Shown here: piece by piece, positions 7,411 through 16,049 of the stretch | How the letters are laid out: each line of letters opens with the position of its first letter | Position numbering within the stretch: position 1 is the stretch's first letter | NCBI GenBank assembly: GCA_003427395.1 | Contig: BFEA01000135.1 | Location: forward strand, 378,774-399,648 | Direction: 5' to 3' | Length of the DNA stretch: 20,875 bases | Origin: Chara braunii | Taxonomy: Eukaryota > Streptophyta > Charophyceae > Charales > Characeae | Made by a program: the position numbers and the translations under genes | Notes under the pieces: generated by a model | What the model was told of the DNA's origin: nothing | What the model saw: the letters and a program-made list of their open reading frames with translations, nothing else | Database searches by the model: none

Positions 7411-8100
7411 CTTTTCTTCAGGAAAAAAACGGATCAAGGTAGAGGTTTTTTTAAGTTAAATACATCTCTCTTGAACATTGATCGCGTCAAAGTATATCTA
7501 CAAGATGTTTGGTCCTTCTGGAGAGAGCAGAGGGAGCAAATTAGAGATGATATACAATGGTTCAACAACGGCCTAATGTTTTTGGGACGTAAATGCAATG
7601 AATATTCAAAAATGCTTGCGGAGCAACGCCATCGTGAGAATTTTGATCTGCAAAAACAACTCCACCAACTTCAAGAACAAGAAGAGAATTCGGTGGATGA
7701 ACACCAACTAACTGAGATTACCAAAAGAATCTGCGATATAGAGTCCAAGCTATTAAAATTCATGGAGCACCGTTGGCAAAGAATCAGAATTAGAGGTAAG
7801 TTGAAGGGTTATAACACGGAGGGGGTGATGAATGCAAGATTTTTTGCCACAGCAAAAACCAGAACTGGCAGAACGATCATTGAAGTCTTCATAGACCCTC
7901 AAGATAGTCAATACTCACTAGTCACATCTACAGCGGCGTGTACAAAGATAGCAAGAGACTTCTATAAAACCCTCTTTACATCTGTATGTAAACAAAAACC
8001 GAAGGAACAAAGAGTGAAAGAGATTGGAGATTTTCTAGAACCACTAACCAAAACTTTAACAGACCAACAGAGAACGACGCTTGAAAGTCCACTCACAAAG
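7411..8100 (+). pseudogene. LINE A endonuclease-RT connector
   Basis: This is the middle of the open segment 7282-8172, in the same frame as the flanking domains. It is rich in charged and glutamine residues (for example EQRHRENFDLQKQLHQLQEQ) and probably helical or coiled-coil, as in the linker before the reverse transcriptase of L1-type ORF2 proteins. The peptide YNTEGVMNARFFATAK resembles the conserved FF-containing segment that usually precedes the RT. No stop occurs inside this part. No enzymatic function is assigned. Confidence 0.65.
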
Positions 8101-8940
8101 GAAGAAATTTGGTCTGCCCTGATGATGATGGAGGAGGAAAAAACTCCGGGGATTGATGGACTCCCAACTTGAAAAGAATTTTGGGAAACCATGTGGAATT
8201 ATCTTGCTCAAGATCTAATGGGTTTCTACCAGGTAGTTTGGGCCTCAGGCACAATGGGAGAAATAGTTGGACAAGGGGTTCTGACTCTATTATATAAAAA
8301 AAGAGACAAAGCAAACATACGTAATTACAGACCAATAACTCTTCTCACAGTGGTTTATAAACTGGCAGCAAAAACACTAGCAAACCGAATAATAAAAGTC
8401 ACCACGGACATCATCCATCCTACTCAAACGGGCTTCATTGAAGAAAGGAACATTCGAGACAATATTTTATTAGTTAATGAATTAGTTAAACTCTCTAGAC
8501 AATCTAAGCACAATGCAGCTTTCATTTTCATAGACTTTGAAAAAGCCTACGATCATGTTGACTGTTTTTTTTTAGACAAATGCGTATAAAAGTTTAACTT
8601 TGGCCTTTGTTTCAGAAGATGGATTGAGATCCTACATACTAATTTTTCAACTAGGGTTATGATAAATGGTAACCTCGCTCCGCCTATAGAGCTAGAACGT
8701 TCGGTGAGACAATGGGATCCAATCGCCCCCTTTCTTTTTGTCATCATAATGGAAGCATTAGCAACTAACTTAAGGTGTAACAGAGATATTAAATGTATTC
8801 AGGTTAGCTACATCCCAAAAGAAGCCATACCGATTTGTTCCTTGTTTGCGGATGACTTATCCCCGATGGTTGAAGCCTCGCACGAAAACGTGTTAGCAAT
8901 CAAGGGTCTGATGGATAAATTTTGCGCCCTGTCTGACATG
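8101..8940 (+). pseudogene. LINE A reverse transcriptase domain (broken)
   Basis: RNA-dependent DNA polymerase of a non-LTR element. In order are IDGLPT (8149-8169), LLYKKRDKANIRNYRPITLL (around 8287-8346), TGFIEERNIRDNILL, motif A FIDFEKAYDHVD (catalytic D codon 8533), motif B SVRQWDPIAPFLF and motif C FADD (8845-8856). In motif B the near-invariant RQG glycine is tryptophan, which alone should impair activity. Stops at 8170 (TGA, where tryptophan or glycine-type residues are usual) and 8587 (TAA) break the frame, while reading frame 1 is kept throughout. The largest open pieces are 8191-8589 and 8659-9282. Confidence 0.85.
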
Positions 8941-9606
8941 AAGAACAATTGGGGAACAAAAACGCAAGGCTGGTGGATACACCATCAGGGGGTCAGACCT
9001 CCAGAGTATCCAAATGTCAGTTGGGTGACAGCAGAGACCCCAATCAGGGTGTTTGGGATCTCACTCTCTGCAAATGGAAAACCAACAGGAAACAATGAAT
9101 GGATAACTAAACCATCTCTGACCAAATTGGAACTTTGGAAAGACAAACGAACATCTATTATAGGACTTTCACTGATAATAAATAATGTTATTTTAGCCTC
9201 ACGCTGGTGCAAGTCAGCGATATGGCCACTGGACAAATCAGCGCTTAAACCTCTACAAAGACAAGTAACAGCCTATCTATAGAGAGGTAATCATGACTTA
9301 AAAAATGTCATGAATAGAGCTGTCTGGCAAGGAGTTATTCAACCTAAAGCAAAAGGAGGATTGAGAATCTTAGACCCTTTCACTCAAGTCATGACACTCT
9401 CAATCCAATGGATCAAAAGATTACTATTCGATCCAGAGACTCCTTGGTCAGCCCTAGCCAAGAAACAGATAGCGAGATTAGCCCCCGAAGTCCCAAAGGG
9501 GACAGATCCGTTGATATGGCTAGAGAATCGTCACTGGTCCATTCCAAAAGGTAGAGCCCAGGCATCAAGCCACCCAACGGACGCCAAACCACAAAAATGG
9601 ACATAA
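8941..9606 (+). pseudogene. LINE A thumb/post-RT region (broken)
   Basis: This continues frame 1 after the RT. It contains IRVFGISLSANG, matching the conserved YLGIxL-type strand after the palm, and AVWQGVIQPKAKGGLRILDP, matching the KxxGGLGI motif found after the thumb of plant-type LINEs. The TAG at 9280 falls after QVTAYL, where relatives have tryptophan (the LLWKG of LINE B is equivalent). A frameshift between about 9545 and 9597 moves the protein from frame 1 to frame 3; frame 1 then stops at 9604. Confidence 0.75.
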
Positions 9607-10889
9607 AAAATGATCCGTTTTGGCCTGACCTCCTCAAGACATGGCGCAAACTACCATTACCGGATAAAATTTCTCCAAACCGTTGGGAGGAGGTCTGCCA
9701 ACAACATCTTTTCAACAACAGATGGTTGACTAATTCACAAGGAAGGATGTTTCATTGTATGGATTCCCCTTGGAGAGGTTGGGTCAAAAAAGGGGTCCTA
9801 AGGATTGGGGACATCTGGAACCCATTAACCCGGGATTGGTACTCTCCTTCTGATCTCTTACCAAACTTGTGATACTACAGGAGAACAAAAAGATCACTGG
9901 ATATAATCACAGAAGCCATCCCGATAGATTGGATAAGGATCCTCAGAAAAGGTCCACAACTGAAAGAAAGCGATTGGGTGGGCATTCAAAGGAATTCCCA
10001 ACAAATAGGAAATGTGGTATTAGTAAATGATGAAGGATCAATCTTGCTCTCCTTATTCTCAATCAATCACAAAAACCGGCTCACTGAAAGTCAAACTAAG
10101 AAAACCAAATGGTTCAATACTGACCAAGTATTCAGGATCAGAGTTCTGAAACACAAAGACCACTGGATGACCTTCAAACCATCATGCGCAATCAACAAAT
10201 TGACTCTATATCCCATTTATTGGTCTTGGACCGTCCCATTGGGCAAAAATAGAAAGGGTACTCGCAATATTCACTCATTGACAGTCAGATCAACATACCG
10301 CATGTTGAGGCCTACACTGGTATTGAAAGACAGAATAGAAACCAGGTGGATGAAACAACTAAATGTAAGCAAGAATGATCTGATACATATTAAGTGGTTC
10401 AAAATTATTAAGATCAAACCAACAAAAATTGTCTCCCTGTGGTGGCAAATAGACCATAGATGCCTTCCCACAAATGATTGGCTAATAGATAGGACCTCGC
10501 TGGAAGAAAAAAGTATCGCTCTACCTTGGTGCAAGCTATGCTCCTCTGCATTCCCATCTAGGACCATTCCAGAAACCATCGAGCACATTTTTCTTCAATG
10601 CCCAGGAACAGTTTGGTTATGGCGTTGGATTTGGAGTTTCCTCAATACTCCCTTAAATTGGCCTTGGGATTGGCGAGCCCTGTTATGCGAGACATGGTCT
10701 CCAGAACAATTAGATGATTTCTCCCAAAACCTATTCATCACCGCCAAAAGAGTCATTTTCTGGGCCCTCTGGCAACGACGCTGTACTTTTGAAAGAGAGC
10801 GGGCCAGGTTGGATGGTCCAGACTTTACGGAGTCAATTAAACTGCAGGTGCAAACTGTTATCACAACCCTCTGGATGATTTTAATCTAA
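9597..10889 (+). pseudogene. LINE A C-terminal region with zf-RVT zinc finger (broken)
   Basis: Frame 3, in two open pieces (9597-9872 and 9978-10889) separated by a TGA at 9870 where tryptophan is likely. The second piece contains the C-terminal zinc-binding motif common in plant and protist LINEs (zf-RVT): C at 10530 and 10539 (CxxC in WCKLCSS), H at 10584 and C at 10599 (HxxxxC in EHIFLQCPG). It presumably contacts nucleic acid. The frame ends with TAA at 10887. Because an in-frame Penelope-like reading starts in frame 2 somewhere between 10838 and 10890, the last LINE residues and this stop may not be original. Confidence 0.75.
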
Positions 10890-10894
10890 AGTCT

Positions 10895-11842
10895 GTGTCT
10901 CATTTGGCAGGGAGGATGGATCGCATTAACAGGAAGTTGTGTGGTTTGGGCGGGAATCGACAAATCTCCTCCTACTCTTTTGACGTAAAAGAGATGTTCA
11001 GCAAGTTGCCTCATAGCACCTTGCTGCAAGCTTTGGATTGGATTGTCAATCACTTTTTATCCAAGGGTTTTCAGTTTGTTCGGGTGAATACCCGCGGGAA
11101 GGGAGCATCTTTCGGTGTCACCACTGGTGCAAATCACTGGAAGAAGTTTGAGTTGTCAGATATTTTGAAATTTGTGCAGACTGAAGTAGATCATACATTC
11201 TGCTTCGCCAAAGGAGTCCTGTTGAAACAAGTACTGGGTGTTTCGATGAGCAAGAGCACGAGCCCTCCGATTGCATGCATCATGTGTATTTTTTTTGAAT
11301 ACCAGATGACGTGTACCTTGGGTCGTTTGAATCGTTGCTTTGGTGCCATCAGACTGATTGATGACGTCTTGTTGGTCATCTCAAGTAAGGAGGAGACAAC
11401 AAGGAGGAGGATCTTTGAAGGACTTACCAGGTGCTATCCTGAGAACCTGACCTTGAAGAGGACGGACGATGGTTCTGGTATTTTGGAATTTCTGGGTTGT
11501 CAGATTCGTACAAAACAGAACTACCCCTTCTTCGGCAGTGTACAGTTGTCCAGAAACGAGGAGCGGATCTGGTCTGAAGAACCGTTGAAGATAAAAAATG
11601 GACAATCCTTCTATTCTTGGGGAAGCAAGAAACAGAAGAGCGCTGTTATCAACTGTCATTTGCACCGTATAGACCAGAACACGTCAATCAGATCAGAGAT
11701 CCCAGTGAAGGTGTTGGGACTCCAACAGGAGTTAGTTAGGAAGGATTTTCCTGTCAAGTTCGTAAACATAGTGCTTCGACGTTATGGTAGCAGGAGGGAC
11801 CGTCTCTGGAAGAAGACCATGGACCTGATCTGTGATACATAG
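10895..11842 (+). CDS. Penelope-like reverse transcriptase fragment, uninterrupted
   Basis: An open frame of 315 codons with the second half of a reverse transcriptase, unlike both LINEs and closest in pattern to Penelope-like elements. Motif A is SFDVKEMFSKLPH (aspartate about residue 30), motif B is LLKQVLGVSMSKSTSPPIAC, motif C is RLIDDVLLVI (aspartates 156-157), followed by LEFLGCQIRT, equivalent to the PLE FLDxxI motif. Upstream RT motifs (fingers) are missing, so it is 5'-truncated; it ends soon after the thumb with no C-terminal GIY-YIG endonuclease. PLEs of the green lineage can instead carry an N-terminal endonuclease, which would be lost here. The first codon shown is GTG and the first ATG is at 10916. 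The frame stays open upstream to a TAA at 10838, inside LINE A. Probably inactive alone; a domesticated gene is a less likely alternative. Confidence 0.75.
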   Translation: MSHLAGRMDRINRKLCGLGGNRQISSYSFDVKEMFSKLPHSTLLQALDWIVNHFLSKGFQFVRVNTRGKGASFGVTTGANHWKKFELSDILKFVQTEVDHTFCFAKGVLLKQVLGVSMSKSTSPPIACIMCIFFEYQMTCTLGRLNRCFGAIRLIDDVLLVISSKEETTRRRIFEGLTRCYPENLTLKRTDDGSGILEFLGCQIRTKQNYPFFGSVQLSRNEERIWSEEPLKIKNGQSFYSWGSKKQKSAVINCHLHRIDQNTSIRSEIPVKVLGLQQELVRKDFPVKFVNIVLRRYGSRRDRLWKKTMDLICDT

Positions 11843-11879
11843 ATGACTCTTCTATCACTAACTTTCTGATCAGCTGGTT

Positions 11880-11997
11880 CGGACAGGGCCCACTGTTCCT
11901 TGTCCGTTTTTTGCCGTGATTTGGTCTTGGTTTGGATTTGGACCATGGGTTAACAGTAGTGTCCAGCAGATTCGGACAGGGATCGATCCTGTGCCGA
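11880..11997 (+). repeat. Pair of related hairpins downstream of the Penelope-like frame
   Basis: TTCGGACAGGG occurs twice. At 11880-11906 CGGACAGGG pairs with CCTTGTCCG (9 pairs, one G:T) around a 9-base loop and is followed by T6. At 11972-11997 TCGGACAGG pairs with CCTGTGCCGA with one bulge around a 7-base loop. They start about 40 and 130 bases after the stop codon. They may be structured 3' RNA of the element. No hammerhead ribozyme core was found near them. Confidence 0.5.
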
Positions 11998-12700
11998 TTT
12001 GTTAGGAAACCTGGTTTCTCAGTTTTTGTCTGTTTTATACTTTTTTGAGGTCCTACCAGGATTCGTACCGCTGTCCTTTTGTCTGCTCTTCAGCCTGAAG
12101 GCGACAGTTCGAATTTCGGTGATATAGTCAGTTTCGTTTGTGTTGTTTGTTTTGACACTGAGGCCGACGGACAGTCCGCCTTGGACGAGGGGTACCTGTC
12201 CGATTTCCTTTTGAAGCAAGACTATAAATGCGTAGACACTAGCGGTAATACTCCTCTCGGGTTCCCGCGACTTTTCAGGTACCGTGACGACGGGAACTAA
12301 AGCCCGGGGTGGATCGTGGAAAGTGGCGGTTTCTTGGGTGTGTTTGGAACGTTTCTGAGGAAACCCTTTGCGGATCTCATCGTCTACTTGTCTACCGTCA
12401 CCTACGGTGACTGTGTGTTCTTCTACACTGTGTGCTTTCACTTTGAGTGTTACCACTGTGTTTGAACCATCACCAACCAGATCAACCAGCATAGTGCTCA
12501 CGCTCGAGCACTCCGCTACAGGCGTCTACCCAGAACGACATTTTCGGAGCGGCCTTAGCCACCAATGCCCATCGAGTGCGGTATGTCACCATCATCACGA
12601 CAGCTACATCGTCGGTTCTGTCTTTACAACTGCGACAATTCTTCCCTTTCTCGAAGAGCTGGTGAGATTCTTACTTATACCTAAGATTAACATATAACCC
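11998..12700. other. Unassigned interval with a 160-codon minus-strand open frame
   Basis: The minus strand is open from 12501 to 12019 and would encode a moderately complex protein (start MSTMLVDLVGDGSNTVV, later EEHTVTVGDGRQVDDEI). Two VGDG strings give it a weak internal repeat. No family is recognised and no splice pattern or neighbour supports it. A 73-codon plus-strand frame (12079-12300) overlaps it. A small hairpin GTCACC-TAC-GGTGAC lies at about 12398-12412. It could be a host exon, Penelope-like 3' sequence or chance. Confidence 0.25.
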
Positions 12701-13998
12701 CAGTCGGTTGTACAACTCCGTCCTCTGGCCGCCGATTCGCCTTTCTCTTTTTCTAATTCTAGATTCCTCCGAATACGGAGTCATCATACCGGAATCCGCC
12801 TTCCTCTTTTTCTACTTCCGGGAACCGCTCGGGATTTTTTATTCTTTTCCGTGCATAGTAAGTCGGTACAAATGTAAAGGATCCCGACCCACTCCGACCC
12901 GTACTACGATTTATTTTCCAACTCCCCCCTTGCTCCTCAGACCCGCCCTTGTTTTCCTTCCTCCGTCCGGTGCCTTCGACACCCAACTCTTCCTCGGCCC
13001 TCGCCCCTCGTCCTCCTGTTTCTAACCTCCCCACTGACCACATACTTCGTACCTCACCACCATCAACCCTGCCGCGCCCCCTTTCCACTTAAAATTCCTC
13101 CTTTCATTTTTCTTTAAACCTACCTCGACTATTTCGTCACCGGCCGTCCTGTACTACTCATGTAAAGGAAGCCGGATTCGCTCCCCCCTCCCGACCCACT
13201 CTCCCTCCGATCCCCCCCCCCCCCCGCTTATCCACTCATCCAATCCCCGACTCTCAGTTTTCCTTCCTAACTCACCGCCACTCCCCCGCCTCTAACTCCG
13301 ACGTCCGACCACATACACTACATCCCGTCTCTCCTCGACTCTTCCCCCACTGACCCCTTTTGTCTTTTCTGTGTAAAGGAGACCGAATCCCCCCCGTAAC
13401 TCCGACTCGTCTGGCCCGCGTCACGCTCCCGAACTTTCCTTTTTCACACTCACTGCCCGACTTGCTTTCCCTTCCCCCGCTTATCCCTCCGATAACCATC
13501 TTTCGGACCTCCCTCCCAAATCGCTTTCAACCCCTCCGCCTCTAGCCCCGATCTTCGACCACATACATCACACTCCGCCCTTCCCGTATTTTTCCCAATA
13601 CACACCACTATTACCTGCCCGCTCGCGCCACTACTAACTCCTTCTTTTCGACACGATTTTTGGACCCCCACACCAACCTTCCCCCTCTCGATATAGTGAC
13701 CTTTTCCCTCACCTTCACTTCACGTATATTAGTCCCGATATGTTACATAGCCCGCGCCCATTCATCTGACAACACGCATTCCCCCCCTCTTTTCTGCCAC
13801 AGTACTACTTCTCATCCCCCTCACTCCTCCTCCCTCTTACCCCCCCCCATTCCTCACCCACTCTACTACTTACCCTATTTTTACTTTTCCTCTACTCCCC
13901 TCCTCTCCTCCTCGGAAAAGACAATCCACTCACCTCTGATAGTCTCAACTGACACCCACACATCTTATCCCATCGTCGAATCTCCCCCCATTCGATAA
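12700..13998 (+). promoter_or_regulatory. Polypyrimidine, repeat-built leader upstream of LINE B (candidate 5' UTR/promoter)
   Basis: About 1.3 kb in which the plus strand is dominated by C and T, ending immediately before LINE B ORF1. Degenerate modules recur. TGTAAAGGA is at 12873, 13161 and 13372. GACCACATAC is at 13036, 13307 and 13557, the last two preceded by CGCCTCTA-type strings. CCCCCGCTTATCC is near 13214 and 13471. Spacing is roughly 210-290 bases, so there are about three to four diverged monomers. LINE promoters made of tandem monomers are known from mouse L1, which is the basis for proposing promoter function. Purine-rich minus-strand frames here (for example 13272-13499) are low-complexity consequences of the composition. 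Confidence 0.5.
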
Positions 13999-13999
13999 G

Positions 14000-14540
14000 A
14001 TGAATAGGAAGGGCAACGCTCATGATGATGTGTCGAACTCTGGTTCACAGATAGATAACGATGAACTCCAAGAGCTCACATGGATAATGAAAGGATGGTT
14101 CGTAGACCACAAGATGTCTCAAAATTTGTGGAAACTTCAGTAAATGAAGAGGAAGATTGCATAGAGATCAGACCAAAGGAGAATTTTCAACAAGTACAAA
14201 ATGAGTTCCTCAAACGCATGACCGTGGCAATTGTATTTCGGGGGGAAACGAAGAACTGGACAAACGACAAGAAAATGGATTTAATCCGTTATCTGGAAGA
14301 ATCGGGGTTCTCACCGAAGAAGAGCTGCTGACACAAAAAGGAACAGCACACATGGAGGGACGTGGGCAAATGACCTACCTAGGCAAGAACCTGAAGGCCG
14401 TAGACTGGCTACTCAATGTAAAGCAAGAAACGAAATTTAAAGAGGAAAAAAAATGGAATTTTGTATTTTTCCGTCTCTGACTCCCACGCGCTGAGTGGCA
14501 GAAGAAAAGAGAAGACGACAAGAAAAACAACTATTGGGTC
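14000..14540 (+). pseudogene. LINE B ORF1 N-terminal region (frameshifted)
   Basis: An ATG at 14000 opens frame 2 with an acidic, polar start (MNRKGNAHDDVSNSGSQIDN), and an ATG at 14080 opens frame 1 to a stop at 14329. Coding then continues in frame 3 from about 14313 (TEEELLTQKGTAHMEGRGQM) through a TGA at 14478 into the long frame from 14541. The 14310-14316 frameshift and the TGA (probably once tryptophan) are well supported by continuity. The first shift, near 14080, is real only if 14000 is the true start. Pattern and position before zinc knuckles resemble the DUF4283-type domain of plant LINE ORF1 proteins, thought to bind RNA; this is inference from layout, not a sequence match I can prove. 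Confidence 0.6.
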
Positions 14541-16049
14541 ATGGCGATGCGTTTTCCTATCGCAGCATCAGTTTTCATCAGGACAGGAGTGGAAATGGTG
14601 ATGGGCAAAATCATCAACGAGTTTGATCCTATCCGCGATCAGGAAGACCCCAAGCTCGGGAATTTGAAGTTTCAACTTCACCCCGCTGCAGAGGAACAGT
14701 TAAGATCCCGCCTCAAGGTGTGGACTGGAACTGAATATCTGATGGCTGATTTGATCAACTCTAATACCCCCTGGTGCTCCAACTGCAACCGGTACGGCCA
14801 CAAACCGGAGTGCTGTTCATTTTGCGACGCATGCTTCAAATATGGGCATGACACGGAGGAATGCAAATCGAACACAGGACACAAACCTCGTGCCAATCAA
14901 GGTTTCTCTCAGCACTCTTCCTATCACTCTCCACACCCAGGTCCATCCACCACGCGGAATGACTGGTCCAGCCACAAACGAAGAGGCACAGGCATGCAGC
15001 ATACCTTCCCCAAAAAAAATCAGGGTCGCTGGCAGGCCAGCCCAACAGCATATGGTCCCTTGGGCCCGACAGGCTTCATACCAACCTCCTTCGGAGGTCC
15101 TGGTTTGGGTGGTCCCAATTTTGGCCATCACACAGTCCAGAAGCCCAATCCCACACAGAACAGGCAGGGCTGGCAACAGATACATCAACCTGGAGGTCTA
15201 ATTAATGTTCCTACCCGCCCCACAGGTAATGTACTTGGCACAGGCCTTCTCGCCATCACACGGGCGGGAGAAGACGCACTCAAAGGAGCAGGGGGCCCTA
15301 CCCCCAATCCCCCTCACCCCACCACGCCGGTACCGTCTGCTGCAGAACAGGGCCTCTCTCCTGAGCAAGCACAGAAGAAGCTGCGCACGGAAGATGAGGT
15401 AATGGGACAGGTAACCCTTCCGTCACAGCCTCCCCCCTTGCTGGGTCCTGTCTCACCCACTGCAAGGCAGGAGACGCCGTACGTTCTGGCCCCGCTCATT
15501 TTCAAACAATGCAACCAAGGCACTTTGCTCCTGTTGTTAATCAACGATGCAAATGAACTCTTCATCCCATCTCTGACATGCAGCTCCTTTCCTCAACCGA
15601 ATGACTTCACCCACGCAGCAAGGAAAACGCTTGACAAGAAATGCTTTGTCCGACCCGTTGCAGCTATCCCATGTATTTCAACATACATACCGGGGCACTC
15701 GGGGAAAACTCATCCTATTCTCAGCATGTGCCTGGAGGTAGCACAGGCACTGGGTGTCGACCCTCTGGTCGCAAACAAGGGCTTCTTTTGGGCCCCCACG
15801 GCGTGGTTTAAGAAGAACAACAAGAAGGAAAGATTCCAACCATCCTTGGGTGATGGGATCAAGGGGGACGTGATCGCAGAGCTCGACGATCACCTCCCCA
15901 AAGAACGCTCTATTTTCTCCAGATTTATTCTGGAATCCACAAAATTCCCATGGGACGTCAACAGCATGATGGCCGCATCAGACCAAGGGGGCCACCCCAG
16001 TGTGCCTATCCAGCCCGGGCCACAGGCAGAAACCTTAAATGGACAGTAG
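14541..16049 (+). CDS. LINE B ORF1 main open frame: zinc-knuckle RNA-binding protein
   Basis: 502 codons, the largest intact part of ORF1; the ATG at 14541 is just the first after the TGA at 14478, not the original start. Residues 1-75 complete the N-terminal domain. Two CCHC knuckles follow: C79-C82-H87-C92 and C95-C98-H103-C108, the second a perfect CX2CX4HX4C. Residues 115-310 are rich in P, G, Q, N and H and look disordered. Residues 313-455 form a compact-looking C-terminal domain (TLLLLLINDANELFIPSLT ... HAARKTLDKKCF ... FFWAPTAWF) that is unusual for LINE ORF1 and is discussed as Nudix-like below. The product would coat element RNA in a ribonucleoprotein. The stop TAG (16047) overlaps the ORF2 start. 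Confidence 0.8.
   Translation: MAMRFPIAASVFIRTGVEMVMGKIINEFDPIRDQEDPKLGNLKFQLHPAAEEQLRSRLKVWTGTEYLMADLINSNTPWCSNCNRYGHKPECCSFCDACFKYGHDTEECKSNTGHKPRANQGFSQHSSYHSPHPGPSTTRNDWSSHKRRGTGMQHTFPKKNQGRWQASPTAYGPLGPTGFIPTSFGGPGLGGPNFGHHTVQKPNPTQNRQGWQQIHQPGGLINVPTRPTGNVLGTGLLAITRAGEDALKGAGGPTPNPPHPTTPVPSAAEQGLSPEQAQKKLRTEDEVMGQVTLPSQPPPLLGPVSPTARQETPYVLAPLIFKQCNQGTLLLLLINDANELFIPSLTCSSFPQPNDFTHAARKTLDKKCFVRPVAAIPCISTYIPGHSGKTHPILSMCLEVAQALGVDPLVANKGFFWAPTAWFKKNNKKERFQPSLGDGIKGDVIAELDDHLPKERSIFSRFILESTKFPWDVNSMMAASDQGGHPSVPIQPGPQAETLNGQ

Larger units (their letters stand above)
6690..10889 (+). mobile_element. LINE A: 5'-truncated, decayed L1-type non-LTR retrotransposon
   Basis: One continuous ORF2-type reading can be followed for about 4.2 kb: AP endonuclease, then reverse transcriptase, then a C-terminal zinc finger. 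That is the order of L1-clade LINEs. There is no ORF1 and the endonuclease begins within its first residues, so the copy is 5'-truncated as is usual for LINEs. Seven in-frame stops (6832, 6880, 7180, 8170, 8587, 9280, 9870) and one frameshift (about 9545-9597) inactivate it. No 3' UTR or poly(A) follows; the Penelope-like fragment starts within a few bases. LINE A and LINE B proteins differ clearly in sequence, so they are separate families. Confidence 0.88.

Noticed and set aside
11843-12060. Hammerhead ribozyme expected near a Penelope-like element
   Set aside because: I looked for a CTGATGA core followed by GAAA downstream of the fragment. Only a CTGATCAG string at about 11867 was found, without the GAAA part.
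12759-13671. Purine-rich minus-strand frames (12759-13088, 13272-13499, 13450-13671), two with a repeated CxVCGRxSxLEA string
   Set aside because: The repeated peptide is the translation of the DNA modules at 13036, 13307 and 13557. Composition is low-complexity G/R/E/S and the frames do not connect, so repeat DNA is the simpler explanation.
13660-13998. 112-codon plus-strand frame before ORF1
   Set aside because: Its S/P/H/L-rich text is dictated by the pyrimidine bias, it is not in frame with ORF1 text and no domain is seen.
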